Notes: generated by a model from the sequence alone, not told the origin. Positions 48,622 to 58,584 are shown, numbered from the stretch's first letter. The stretch: 64,000 nucleotides of DNA from an uncultured Candidatus Thioglobus sp. (GCA_905182815.1 CAJJCX010000001.1:124001-188000), one strand, 5' to 3'. Made by a program: numbers and translations.

Positions 48622-51322
48622 TTTTTAATGCTCCTAGCAGTACCCATAGTTTGAATACCTAACGCTTTTTCAATGATATAGCTTTGGTTAATGTTGTGCT
48701 GCCTAATGCTGCCCTCTGCAGGAGCAGAGTAAAGGTCTCTCGCAACGACATGAAGGGTTTGTCCTTTAACAATGCTTTGCATAAAGTTATGCCTGGAAGT
48801 GTACCACGCGCCCTGATTAATTGGCTCTTCTTGGCACCAAACGATATCTTTTGCATTTGGAAATTTCTCAAGCTCTTTGATAAGCTGCTCTTCTGGGAAT
48901 GGGTAGAGCTGCTCAAGTCTCAGTATTGCAACGTTATTAAGCTGCTCATCTTGACGACGCGTTAATAATTCATAAAATAGTCTTGCCGCTACACATAATA
49001 ACGCGGTCAACTTTTTTAGGCTTGATGTTGTCATATTGCTCTTCGTAAACATCTCTAAATCTGCCTTCAGTAAACTTATGCAGTGGTGAAGCCGCTAGAG
49101 GGTTTCTTAAAAGACTTTTTGGCGACATAATAATTAGAGGTGCTCTAAATTTTCTTAATATTTGACGTCTCATCAAATGAAATATTTGCGACGCGGTTGA
49201 TGGCACGCAGACCTGCATATTGTGACTCGCACAAAGCTGAAGAAAGCGCTCAAGCCTTGCAGATGAGTGCTCAGGCCCTTGACCTTCAAGTCCATGAGGG
49301 AGAAGCATAACTAGGTTAGATAGGCGCCCCCATTTAGCCTCAGCTGAGGCAATAAATTGATCAATAATCGCTTGAGCGCCATTAACGAAGTCGCCAAACT
49401 GAGCTTCCCAAATAACCAGTGACTCAGGGTTTGCAGTGGCGTAACCGTACTCAAAACCAAGGGCCGCCTCTTCAGATAGAATTGAGTCAAATATTTGAAC
49501 TCTTCCTTGCTTGTCACTAATGTTTTGCAGCGGCGTGTAGTCCTCGTTTGCTAGTTGATTATGAAGCACTGCGTTACGATGAAAAAATGTTCCTCTTCCA
49601 GTGTCCTGACCTGTAAGCCTAATTGGCGTTCCAAAGTCAGTAAGACTTGCGTAGGATAGAGTTTCAGCAAAGCCCCAGTCTGCATTAATTTTTCCATCAG
49701 CCATCTTTTGTCTTTCGGACATCATCTTCTTAACGCGCGGGTGAATCTCAAAGTGACTCGGGACTTTTTGAAGTTTTTTGTTTAAGTCTTTAATTTGCTT
49801 TTTACTGATAGCGGACTCATAAGGGTCGAGCCAAGTAGCATCAAAGTAATCTTCCCATAGCATTTCCCAGGCTCTCTTGTTTTTATCTTTGGGCTGAATA
49901 ATATTGTAAGCAACTCTCTCACCTTCTTTTAGTTCTTGACGGTAATCGCTGATCATTGCATCAACTTCTTTTTGCTCAATGACGCCTTGCTTCATTAGAG
50001 TGGTCGCATAGTTTGCGCGCGTAGTCGGTTTCTTTCGAATTGCTTCATACATTAAGGGCTGAGTCACTGCTGGCTCATCGGCCTCATTGTGGCCATGTCT
50101 TCGATAGCACATCAAGTCGATAACCACATCTTTTTTATACCTCATACGGTAATCGAGCGCCAACTTGGTGATAAAGCTAACCATTTCTGGATCTTCAGCG
50201 TTCACATGAAATACCGGCGCATTAATCATCTTGACAACGTCAGTACAATAATCCGTTGACCTTGCGTCATCCTGCTTGGAGGTAGTAAAGCCAATTTGAT
50301 TGTTGATAATAATATGAACCGTGCCCATCGTTCTGTAGCCTCTTGACTGAGACATGTTTAAGGTCTCCATCACGATTCCTTGGCCAGAAAAAGCGGCATC
50401 TCCGTGGATAAGCACGGGGAGAATTTGTTGACGCTCAGCGTCCTCAATCTTGTCCTGGTGATAGCGCGCATAGCCCTCAATCACTGGGTTCACTAATTCA
50501 AGGTGAGAAGGGTTAAACATGAGCGCAAGATGCACATCCTCTTTGCTCGTTTTAATGTCTGAGGAAAAACCCTGGTGATATTTAACGTCACCCGTTTGAT
50601 TCTTTCCAAGTCCAAGCTCTCCCGCAAACTCTTTAAATAAGCTTTCAGCCCTCTTACCCATAATATTAATTAGGACATTAAGGCGTCCTCTATGAGCCAT
50701 GCCTAGGCATATCCTTTTCATTGAGTGCTCTCCTGAGTGCTCAATTAAAACGTTTAATAGTGGGACTAAGGTGTCACTCCCCTCTAAAGAGAAGCGTTTT
50801 TGACCGACATACTTATTATGTAGAAATTTTTCGAATACTTCGGCTGCAGTTAGCCTTTGAAGTAAGCCATTTTTTATAGTCCGCTGAATTTTCTTTTTCA
50901 AGAGACATGGTTTCAATTTTAGTTTGAACCCACTTCCGCTCTTCAAGGTTGGGAATGTTCATATACTCAACACCGAGACTGCTGCAATAAGTTTTATTAA
51001 GAGAAGTAAAAAGATCTCTCAAGGTGCTGCAGTTTGGGCCTTGGTATGAGCCCATATCAAAAGTCTTGTCAAGGTCAGAATCACTTAAGCCAAACTCTTC
51101 AAGAGTGAATGGAGGCGTTGAGTGGTGCCTTGGCCTCTCTAAAGGGTCTAGCCCTGCTCTTAGGTGGCCTGAAAATCGAAAGGCATAAATTAAACGAAGA
51201 ACTCCAAGCTGAGCAGCACTTTGACTGACAACTTTAGTATTGGAAGTTGATTCAAAATTGTTTTCACCATAATCAATAAAGCGGTTAATCACATCATCGT
51301 GTGAGCTAGAATTATTATTCAT
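48618..51322 (-). CDS. sucA: 2-oxoglutarate dehydrogenase E1 (frameshifted)
   Basis: About 900 residues when joined. It is the thiamine-diphosphate E1 of the TCA complex. The N-terminal part [13 protein letters not shown], the ThDP core [59 protein letters not shown] and the C-terminal [15 protein letters not shown] are clear. Breaks are near 50880, where an A6 run reads as A5, and near 48985, where one base joins CSGK to LFYELLTRR. Both are simple extra bases in an essential-type gene. Confidence 0.93.
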
Positions 51323-51735
51323 TATTTGGAAGAATTAAGTGATGGAAGAGGGGGAGATTTAAATTTATTTTTGACTGAACAAGGTCAGTTGTATTGCTAA
51401 TTAATAGCCTGCAATTTGGCACTTGCTTTGACATCAAAATATTCACAATTTGTGACTTAAATATTTAACTTGAAATTATATAGAGAATGGGGCCTGTGAG
51501 TAGTTAATTATTAAAATTAATAATTACTATTCTTGCAATAAATTTTAGAATTCAAAATGAATTCTAGTTTGCATTTAAATTTTTTTTCTAATGGGTGAGC
51601 TATTAATAGAATATTGTTATAAGAATGATGATTAATCTAGATTGAATTTCTTAAAATTGAAATTATTTAAGGCATTGGTTAATCCGACTTAAAATTCTTA
51701 AAGAACTATCATTAATAATTCTTCTAACTAGCTTA
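51323..51735. promoter_or_regulatory. 413-nt divergent intergenic region between sucA and bmt
   Basis: Very AT-rich, with no coding frame. It must hold promoters for sucA (-) and bmt (+). I see TTGGCAC followed by TTTGAC near 51416-51431, only partly like a sigma-54 site, and short inverted repeats such as TTAAG/CTTAA at 51667-51691. No element is convincing. Confidence 0.4.
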
Positions 51736-52752
51736 ATGAATAATTTTTTAAAAATTCTTCAAGACAAAGATCATATCCTTGCTGATGGCGCAACGGGTAC
51801 GAACTTATTTGAAATGGGGCTCGAGACAGGAGACCCACCTGAGCCTTGGAATTTAGATTATAGAGACAGAATCCGCTCCCTTCACCAAGGCTTTGTTGAT
51901 GCAGGCTCTGATTTATTTTTAACCAATAGTTTTGGCGGCACTTCTTTTCGGCTCAAACTCCACAATCTTGAAAGCAGGGTATTTGAATTAAATAAAGCTG
52001 CTGGAACTGTTGCAAGAGAGGTTGCAGATCGTGCAGATCGCTTAGTCATTGTTGCAGGGTCAATGGGGCCAACGGGTGAAATGATTGAGCCTCACGGCTT
52101 AATGACCTCTGCTGAGGCAACTGAGGCTTTTAAGGCGCAAGCTGAAGGTCTTGCTGAAGGAGGCGTTGACGTTTTGTGGCTGGAAACTATGTACTCAATG
52201 GAAGAGTTGGAGGCTGCTCTTGATGCCGTTAAAGATATTGGCTTGCCAGTCTGCGCGACTATGAGTTTTGATACTGCAGGTAAAACAATGATGGGCATTA
52301 CTCCTGCAAATCTTGCTCTAAGAGCAAAAGGAGCTTAACCTTTCAGGGTTTGGGGCAAATTGCGGTGTTGGAGCGCCTGACTTGTTAGCAACAATTAATG
52401 ACATATCTCGAAATGTGGAATCAGGTACGGTTGTAATTTCAAAAGCAAACTGCGGCATTCCTCAGTTTCATGATGGAAAAATTCTTTATTCTGGAACAGA
52501 GAAACTAATGGCTGAGTACGTTCAAATTGCAATGAACTCTGGCGCAAAAATTATCGGTGGCTGCTGCGGAACAACGTATGCACATGTTCGGGCAATGCGT
52601 AAAGCAATGGACCAGCATCAAGTAACCGCGCCTCCAACTTTAGCTGAAATTGAAAGGCGGTTGGAGTTATGTCTAATGGGTCTAGAGCTATCTTTGAAGG
52701 TGATGATTCAAAACCCACTAAAGAGCGCAGGAGCAGACGCTCAAGGTCTTAA
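51736..52752 (+). CDS. bmt: Betaine-homocysteine S-methyltransferase-type enzyme (frameshifted)
   Basis: About 338 residues. It transfers a methyl group from glycine betaine (or a related donor) to homocysteine, giving methionine. LADGATGTNLFEMGLETGDP, NSFGGTSFRLKLH and WLETMYSMEELEAAL are family blocks. Zinc ligands are Cys in KANCGIP and the pair in GGCCGTTYAH. Breaks are near 52325 and 52665. The restored end is MSNGSRAIFEGDDSKP with a basic Arg/Ser tail. It stands beside the methylamine region, consistent with use of methylated osmolytes. Mammalian-type BHMT and bacterial homologues cannot be told apart fully from this alone. Confidence 0.85.
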
Positions 52753-52845
52753 AAGCAACAATTCATTTAATTAATTAGTTGTTTTTGTGATAAGATAATT
52801 TTCTTTATAGTGTAATTTTATTTATTCTAAGTAAATTATTAATTC

Positions 52846-53496
52846 ATGGCTTCAATTAAAAATACTGCGCAAAAAGAACAAAGCGTCTCCATAGTAAACA
52901 AAAATCTTCCTAGTTTTGGAACCGATAAGCAACTAGAGGCTTCGATTGGAAAGCAAGTCAGAATCTCTCGAAAAAATGCTGGCGTTACTTTGCAGCAACT
53001 CTCAAAGCAGTCACTTCTTTCTGCAAGCATGCTCTCAAAAATTGAGAATGGTCAAATTAGCGCTTCTTTAAAAACAATTCAGCTGATCTGTCACGCCCTT
53101 AATATTTCAATTACGTCACTATTTAAACAGCATGACAAAGACGTAGAGCCAACCTTTATTAAGTCAGGTAATGGTTTAACAATTGAGAGGGCAGGATCAG
53201 ATGAGAGTAGGCACTACCAATTACTCGGTCACAACGTCAGCGGCTCTCTTAAGGTAGAGCCTTGCCTTATTACGGTAACTTCAAGAGATTATGATTTTCC
53301 TGACTTTCAGCATAAAGGGGTTGAGTTTATTTATATGCTCAAAGGTGAAATGGATTATTACTATGGAACTGAGATATATCACTTCCAGAAGGGTGACTCG
53401 ATATACTTTGATTCTGATAAGCCGCACGGCCCTAAAAAAATCATTAGTGATGAGTGCCAGTTTCTAACGGTTATTTGCTCAAATAATTCTGATTAG
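52846..53496 (+). CDS. XRE-cupin transcriptional regulator
   Basis: 216 residues. The helix-turn-helix ASIGKQVRISRKNAGVTLQQ, SKQSLLSASMLSKIENGQIS is followed by a C-terminal cupin (FIYMLKGEMDYYYGTE, GDSIYFDSDKPHGPKKI). This PuuR-like architecture often senses amines or amino acids through the cupin. It directly precedes the GS-like/mgs operon with a 383-nt gap containing the strong promoter, so it is the best candidate regulator of that operon (inference). Confidence 0.88.
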   Translation: MASIKNTAQKEQSVSIVNKNLPSFGTDKQLEASIGKQVRISRKNAGVTLQQLSKQSLLSASMLSKIENGQISASLKTIQLICHALNISITSLFKQHDKDVEPTFIKSGNGLTIERAGSDESRHYQLLGHNVSGSLKVEPCLITVTSRDYDFPDFQHKGVEFIYMLKGEMDYYYGTEIYHFQKGDSIYFDSDKPHGPKKIISDECQFLTVICSNNSD

Positions 53497-53648
53497 GTTG
53501 GCTTTAAGTTTTAATAATTTAAACTTTCTTTTTCTAAAATTATCCTTCCCTAAACCCTCTCTAAATTAAAACTTTTTTCTTGTTTTTCTGTAATTATTTA
53601 GAAGAAAATCAACACTTTATTATATTTCTTTAAAATCAATAAAATTTC

Positions 53649-53678
53649 TTGACAATGGAATATCATTAGGCGTATACT
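53649..53678 (+). promoter_or_regulatory. Sigma-70 promoter of the GS-like/mgs operon
   Basis: TTGACA (53649-53654) and TATACT (53673-53678), 18 nt apart, form a near-consensus promoter. Transcription should start near 53685, giving a 195-nt leader. The sequence GTATACTCAAA at the -10 is repeated at the tdm promoter. Confidence 0.75.
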
Positions 53679-53686
53679 CAAACTTT

Positions 53687-53860
53687 AATTTGCTGTTACT
53701 CCATCTATTTGGAGTCAAAAAGAGTCATTTATATAGTAATTTATTTGACCTCTATTACTAAAACGGCAGCAAATTCATTAGTGTTTCTGTTTTGGTTTAT
53801 ATCTTACGAATCAAAATAAAAGCATGCATAGGGGGTAAATCTTTAATAGAGATTTTTTTT
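53687..53860 (+). ncRNA. Structured 5' leader, candidate riboswitch or attenuator
   Basis: Almost the first transcribed bases (53687-53695, AATTTGCTG) pair perfectly with 53767-53775 (CAGCAAATT), closing a domain. Two G-U pairs can extend this stem inward. Inside are a 6-bp hairpin (698-703 with 710-715, ACTCCA/TGGAGT) and a 7-bp hairpin (734-740 with 754-760, TAGTAAT/ATTACTA). Downstream, AAATCT (53837-53842) pairs with AGATTT (53850-53855) running into a T8 tract, 9 nt before the GGAGAG ribosome site. A closed multi-stem domain plus a terminator-like hairpin is the layout of a riboswitch. It matches no class I know. All folding is by eye. Confidence 0.5.
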
Positions 53861-53879
53861 ATTTTTTCGGAGAGATTAA

Positions 53880-55355
53880 ATGACAGATTTAGAACAGCAC
53901 GTTAACGAGCCCGGTCGCGACAAACTTGTAAAAGAAGTCAAGGCTAAGATCGAAGCATTGGGCGTTACATATGTATATTATCAATTTGTTTCAGTTACAG
54001 GACGCATTGTAGGTAAAGGTATTCCTGCCCGCCATTGGGAGAGATTAGCTGAAAAAGGATTTCAACTAGTATATGGCTCAACAGCCAACTTATTTGTAGA
54101 TCGTCATGGAGACTATATTGGTTACGGCCCTGAGTCTTCTGAGCTTGTAGGTCTTCCAGATCCTGACACATTTTGTCAGCTTCCATGGGACAAAAGAGTA
54201 GCGCGCGTTTTTTGTAGACTTTATAGAAACCGTGAAGAGCGTGAAAATCCAGGTGAAGCATTAACGTCAGATTGTCGTGGTAACTTATATAGACAACACA
54301 AAGAATTCCAAGACCAGTATGGGTTAGATATGCGCTGCGGCACGGAGCCAGAAATGATGTGGCTAAAGCGCGGTGAAGATGGTCAGCCAAACGGCGGAGT
54401 AACAAAGCCGAACTGTTACCACATTGACCAGTTTGAAGAGTTACGCCCTGTCTTTATGAAAGTTATAGAATACTCAGAGCAAATGGGTCTTGACATTATT
54501 CAAGGTGACCACGAAGATGCCCCGGGACAATTAGAGCTTAATACCCAGTTTGATGACGTATTAAGAAATGCCGACCGATTGACGACTTATCGTCAAATTT
54601 GTGCGCAAGTTGCTCGTGAGTTTGGTTTAATTGCATGCTTTATGAGTAAGCCTTTTATGGGAGTATCTGCATCAGGTTGTCACCATAATATGTCTTTATG
54701 GGAAGGCGGCAAAGATGTATTCCATCCAGAAATTGCTGGCGAAGGAGAGCTTCCAGGAATGCCTGGCAACTTTATGTATAAAGAGGGCGGCAAGAACACA
54801 TTTATGCCGGACCCTTCAATCGATGAAAAGATGCCTGGTCCAATTGGCCTTCAGTCAATCGGCGGTGTTATTAAGCATTTACCCGCACTAACTTCAATTG
54901 GCTCTTCTACAGTGAATTCTTATCGCCGTCTTTGGGATACTGGCTTTTGGGCGCCAATTTTTGCAGATTGGGGTTATCAAAACCGTACATGTGCACTTCG
55001 CGTTTCTGCGCCAGGTCGTTTTGAATACCGCTCTGTTGACTCAATGGTTAATCCTTACTTAATGGGATCAGCGCTATTAAAAGCGATGGGTGACGGTATT
55101 GATAATAACCTTGATGCAGGTGAGCCTGAAGAGCGCAATATCTATGCAGCTATGGAGGCAGGAAAGCAAGTTAAGAAGCTTCCTATGTCTTTAGGTGAGG
55201 CATTAAATGAGTTAGAAAATGATGAGGTAATTAAATCATCGATGCCAAATGAAATGTATAAAGTTTTTCATCATTATAAGACAGATGAATGGGAAAAATT
55301 TAATGCCACAGTTACAGATTGGGATTTAGAGACTTATATAGACTGCTTGCCATAG
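53880..55355 (+). CDS. gmaS: Glutamine synthetase-family ligase, probable gamma-glutamylmethylamide synthetase
   Basis: 491 residues. The GS catalytic features are present: metal-binding Glu156/Glu158 in GTEPEMM, Glu212 and Glu219 in HEDAPGQLEL, His in GCHHNMSLW (near 268), and the substrate/phosphate Arg region NRTCALRVSAPGRFEYRSVD. Being followed by mgsABC, it most likely joins methylamine to glutamate with ATP. It is longer than known GMA synthetases (about 440 residues) and its N-terminus (YVYYQFVSVTGRIVGKGIPA) differs from the ones I remember, so another amine is possible. It is not a type I GS. SD GGAGAG lies 5 nt ahead. Intact. Confidence 0.7.
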   Translation: MTDLEQHVNEPGRDKLVKEVKAKIEALGVTYVYYQFVSVTGRIVGKGIPARHWERLAEKGFQLVYGSTANLFVDRHGDYIGYGPESSELVGLPDPDTFCQLPWDKRVARVFCRLYRNREERENPGEALTSDCRGNLYRQHKEFQDQYGLDMRCGTEPEMMWLKRGEDGQPNGGVTKPNCYHIDQFEELRPVFMKVIEYSEQMGLDIIQGDHEDAPGQLELNTQFDDVLRNADRLTTYRQICAQVAREFGLIACFMSKPFMGVSASGCHHNMSLWEGGKDVFHPEIAGEGELPGMPGNFMYKEGGKNTFMPDPSIDEKMPGPIGLQSIGGVIKHLPALTSIGSSTVNSYRRLWDTGFWAPIFADWGYQNRTCALRVSAPGRFEYRSVDSMVNPYLMGSALLKAMGDGIDNNLDAGEPEERNIYAAMEAGKQVKKLPMSLGEALNELENDEVIKSSMPNEMYKVFHHYKTDEWEKFNATVTDWDLETYIDCLP

Positions 55356-55384
55356 GGCTAAGTTTTCTTAAGGTTGTTTTAGAG

Positions 55385-55410
55385 TGCCCACTTAACGGTG
55401 GGCAATTTTT
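55385..55410 (+). terminator. Attenuator-like hairpin between the GS-like gene and mgsA
   Basis: TGCCCAC (55385-55391) pairs with GTGGGCA (55398-55404), followed by T5. It would reduce read-through from the ligase gene into mgsABC, giving unequal amounts. Confidence 0.7.
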
Positions 55411-55431
55411 CGGGAAAAGGGAGATTATTTT

Positions 55432-56370
55432 ATGTGCGGAATAGCAGGAATTATTCATAAAAAAGCTGGAAAAGGCGTAAACATTGGTCAGCAGATGACA
55501 TCAATGCTTCAGGCTTTAAAGCATAGAGGTCCAGACTCAACTGGATATGCAATGTACGGTAAAGATAATGGAAATCAAGTATTAAGATTTAAAGTTGCTG
55601 AAGCTGCTGATCTTGAAGGTAGCTATGATATTCATGCTACTATCAAAGATCGCTTGGAGACAGTTAACTCAAGACTTACTGAGTTAGGTGTTAAGGTTGT
55701 AAAAAAAGAGAGTCCAACTGAGTATGCCCATCGTTATGAAGTAGAGTTTTCAGGTGACATGAAAAAAGTTGCCGACTTTGTTGAAGATGTTGAAGGCGTT
55801 GAGATTTTATCTATTGGTAACTCACTTGAGTTAGTTAAAGACTTAGGAGATGCTTCGGTTGTTTCTAATCAGTATGGCTTAAATGACTTTAATGGTACTC
55901 ACGGAATTGGACACACTAGAATGGCGACAGAGTCTGACGTAGATATTCGCTCTGCTCACCCTTACTGGGCTTATCCTTTTAGTGACGTTGCAGTTGTTCA
56001 TAATGGGCAGCTCACAAACTACTGGACAAATAGACGCTCACTTGAGCGCTCTGGCCACCGTTTTTCATCGAACTGCGACTCAGAACTTATTGCTGTTTAT
56101 CTTGCAGATAGAATGAGTCAAGGTGACGATTTAGAAACTGCTATGAAAGGTTCAATAGACTACCTTGATGGCGTTTTCACTTATTTGGTTGCAACAAAAG
56201 ATCAACTTGGTATGGCCAAGGATGTTATGGCTGCTAAACCAATGGTTGTATACGAAGGCGAAGATATGATTGCGCTAGCTTCTGAAGAGGTTGCAATTAG
56301 AACTTTATTTGATCATCGTATTGAAACATTTGACCCATATCACGGAGAGGTAAAAGTATGGCAGAACTAA
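55432..56370 (+). CDS. mgsA: N-methylglutamate synthase subunit A (class II amidotransferase domain)
   Basis: 312 residues. The mature protein starts at Cys2 (MCGIAGIIHKKAGKG), the nucleophile of class II (Ntn) glutamine amidotransferases. KHRGPDSTGYAMYG, GIGHTRMATESDVDIRSAHP and VVHNGQLTNYW are the rest of the fold, which is split by an extra segment (about residues 60-140) seen in GlxB/MgsA-type proteins. It corresponds to the GltB N-terminal domain as a separate subunit. SD GGGAG lies 7 nt ahead. It overlaps mgsB by 13 nt. Confidence 0.85.
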   Translation: MCGIAGIIHKKAGKGVNIGQQMTSMLQALKHRGPDSTGYAMYGKDNGNQVLRFKVAEAADLEGSYDIHATIKDRLETVNSRLTELGVKVVKKESPTEYAHRYEVEFSGDMKKVADFVEDVEGVEILSIGNSLELVKDLGDASVVSNQYGLNDFNGTHGIGHTRMATESDVDIRSAHPYWAYPFSDVAVVHNGQLTNYWTNRRSLERSGHRFSSNCDSELIAVYLADRMSQGDDLETAMKGSIDYLDGVFTYLVATKDQLGMAKDVMAAKPMVVYEGEDMIALASEEVAIRTLFDHRIETFDPYHGEVKVWQN

Positions 56371-57200
56371 GGAAGGAAACGTCCCAAGAAATGGGACTTC
56401 ATGACGAGCAATTAAAAGGAAGAACTCAGAAAAAATTCTTCTCGATTGACGAAAGTGAAAATTTAACATATTTCCACTCATTTGATGTTGACACTTCTAA
56501 GAGTGCAACGATTGATGCACTTGACATGACGCCAAGAGAGATTAATCGTGAAATCAGAGAGTTAATGGAAAAAGGTATTGGTGATATTACAGTTGATAAC
56601 CCTATGTCTAGGCATGGTGTTGGTGTTGGTATCTTAAACAGACTTAACTTAACTTTCTCAGATAGTTTAGGCTATTTTGGTTGCGGCTTGATTGATGGAC
56701 CTAATGTTCATATTAAAGGTCGTGTTGGTTGGTCTTGTGCAGAAAACATGATGGCTGGAACTGTTGTCATTGACAAAAATGCTGGCTCTACGTTTGGCGC
56801 TGCTATTCGTGGCGGAGATCTTGTTTGTAAAGGCAGTGTTGGCGCTCGTACTGGTATTGATCAGAAGGGCGGCACAATTATTGTTGGCGGTAAGACAGGC
56901 GCGTTTTCTGGATTCATGATGCAGCGTGGTCGTATGATTGTTTTGGGTGATGCTGGAATGAACTTAGGTGATTCTATGTATGACGGCACTATTTATGTCG
57001 GCGGTGAAGTTGAAGAGCTTGGTGTTGACTGTGTGCAGGCTGACATGACAGAGCTTGATGTTCGTTACTTAACAGAGAAATTGGCCCTTTATGGCATGAA
57101 GACTCCTAGAGGCGTTGAGAAAATGCAAAAGCATGTTTCTGGAAAAATGTTATGGAACTACGCTAACTTAGAGCCTAATGAAAAGAAACTAATTCTTTAA
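56358..57200 (+). CDS. mgsB: N-methylglutamate synthase subunit B (GXGXG domain)
   Basis: 280 residues. The C-terminal 200 residues form the glutamate-synthase GXGXG beta-helix: GVGVGILNRLNLTFSDSLGY, GRVGWSCAENMMAGTVVIDK, GGTIIVGGKTGAFSGFMMQR, MYDGTIYVGGEVEELG. It is structural, bridging the amidotransferase and FMN subunits. It starts inside mgsA (ATG 56358 with GGAGAGG ahead), so the two are coupled. Confidence 0.86.
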   Translation: MAELRKETSQEMGLHDEQLKGRTQKKFFSIDESENLTYFHSFDVDTSKSATIDALDMTPREINREIRELMEKGIGDITVDNPMSRHGVGVGILNRLNLTFSDSLGYFGCGLIDGPNVHIKGRVGWSCAENMMAGTVVIDKNAGSTFGAAIRGGDLVCKGSVGARTGIDQKGGTIIVGGKTGAFSGFMMQRGRMIVLGDAGMNLGDSMYDGTIYVGGEVEELGVDCVQADMTELDVRYLTEKLALYGMKTPRGVEKMQKHVSGKMLWNYANLEPNEKKLIL

Positions 57201-57235
57201 TAGCGCTTTTAACAAATTAAATAAAAGGAAATATT

Positions 57236-58570
57236 ATGAGTGATTCGGAAAAACATAGACTAGGAAAAAGTTTTATCTTCCCTAAAGCAGTGATGGATGA
57301 TATTCACATCAAGTCTGATTTGGGAAGATACAGAATGAGAGGTTTCTCTCTATTTAAAAAAATTCCAACATGGGATGACTTAACTTTTATGCCAGGAACG
57401 TTAACTCGTTTTGTTATTGAGGGTTATAGAGAAAAATGTTTAACTAAAACAATTATTGGGCCAGAGGCTCCAAGACCATTAGAGCTCGACATTCCAATTT
57501 ACATTACTGGAATGAGCTTTGGTGCGTTGAGTTATGAAGCTAAAACTGCTCTAGCTCGAGGCGCTACGATGGCCGGAACTGCTACTTGTTCAGGTGAAGG
57601 CGGAATGATTCCAGATGAGAGGCGCTACTCAAGTAAGTGGTTTTATCAGTGTATCCAGTCTCGTTATGGCTTTAACCCACAACATTTACGTTTAGCTGAT
57701 AGTGTTGAGTTTTTTATTGGTCAAGGCTGTAAGGTTGGTTTAGGTGGACACCTAATGGGTCAAAAAGTTACAGACCAGGTTGCTGAAATGCGTTCTTTAC
57801 CTGCTGGTATTGATCAGCGCTCTCCTGCGAGACATCCAGACTGGCTTGGACCAGATGACTTGGCGCTAAAGATTGAAGAGATTCGTGAAGCGACAGATGG
57901 TCAGATTCCTATTCAGCTTAAACTTGGTGCAGCGCGTGTATACGATGATGTGCGTATGGCTGCTAAGACTGGTTGTGATAGTATTTATATTGATGGAATG
58001 GAAGGCGGTACTGCTGCTGGACCACATATTGCAACAGAAGAAACTGGAGTTCCAGGAATTGCAGCAATTCGTCAAGCTCGAAGAGCAATTGATGATGTTG
58101 GGATGAGCGGCAGAATTTCTTTAGTTTATGCTGGTGGTATTCGAAATGGTGGTGACGTTGCTAAAGCGGTTGCACTTGGTGCTGACGCGGTTGCGATTGG
58201 TCACTCATCGCTTATGGCGCTTAACTGTAATAGAGATATTCCTGAAGCTGATTATGAAGCTGAAATGGGCGTTAAAGCCGGTGAATGTTATCACTGTCAT
58301 ACTGGGCGCTGTCCGGTTGGTGTGGCAACTCAAGATCCTGAGCTTAGAAAGCGTCTGGATCCGGATGAAGCATCAGAGCGTGTATACAACTTCTTACATA
58401 CACTAGCAATCGAGACACAAATGATGGCTCGTGCCTGTGGCAAGACAAATATACACTCATTAGAGCCAGAAGATTTAGCTGCGCTTACTATGGAGGCTTC
58501 AGCTTGTGCACAAGTTCCTATTGCAGGTTCACAGCACACGGTTGGCCGTCCTGATATGACACGTTTTTAA
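57236..58570 (+). CDS. mgsC: N-methylglutamate synthase subunit C (FMN/FeS glutamate synthase domain)
   Basis: 444 residues of the FMN-binding glutamate-synthase barrel: ITGMSFGALSYEAKTALARG, CSGEGGMIPDER, IQLKLGAARVYDDVRMAAKT, DSIYIDGMEGGTAAGPHIAT and GADAVAIGHSSLMALNC. The iron-sulfur ligands are Cys351, Cys354 and Cys359 (ECYHCHTGRCPVGVATQ). In GltB the first two are five residues apart; here they are two. The reaction is glutamate plus methylamine (released from gamma-glutamylmethylamide) to N-methylglutamate, by analogy with MgsABC. AAGGAA lies upstream. Confidence 0.87.
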   Translation: MSDSEKHRLGKSFIFPKAVMDDIHIKSDLGRYRMRGFSLFKKIPTWDDLTFMPGTLTRFVIEGYREKCLTKTIIGPEAPRPLELDIPIYITGMSFGALSYEAKTALARGATMAGTATCSGEGGMIPDERRYSSKWFYQCIQSRYGFNPQHLRLADSVEFFIGQGCKVGLGGHLMGQKVTDQVAEMRSLPAGIDQRSPARHPDWLGPDDLALKIEEIREATDGQIPIQLKLGAARVYDDVRMAAKTGCDSIYIDGMEGGTAAGPHIATEETGVPGIAAIRQARRAIDDVGMSGRISLVYAGGIRNGGDVAKAVALGADAVAIGHSSLMALNCNRDIPEADYEAEMGVKAGECYHCHTGRCPVGVATQDPELRKRLDPDEASERVYNFLHTLAIETQMMARACGKTNIHSLEPEDLAALTMEASACAQVPIAGSQHTVGRPDMTRF

Positions 58571-58584
58571 GATAAGGAGTTATT

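Noticed and set aside
51410-51435. Sigma-54-like element TTGGCAC...TTTGAC
   Set aside because: The -12 part lacks the conserved GC, so the match is incomplete.
51640-51735. Possible SAM-II/SAM-V riboswitch upstream of bmt
   Set aside because: Marine bmt genes can carry SAM-V riboswitches, and an AAGGCATT sequence and a small TTAAG/CTTAA stem are present, but I could not find the expected conserved core and pseudoknot. An Infernal scan with the SAM-II and SAM-V models would settle it.
53995-54405. Long open frame antisense to the GS-like gene
   Set aside because: It mirrors codon structure of a clearly conserved gene, has no SD and no recognisable protein features.
58128-58406. Frames overlapping mgsC in other phases
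   Set aside because: Leucine/valine-rich shadow translations of a conserved enzyme.
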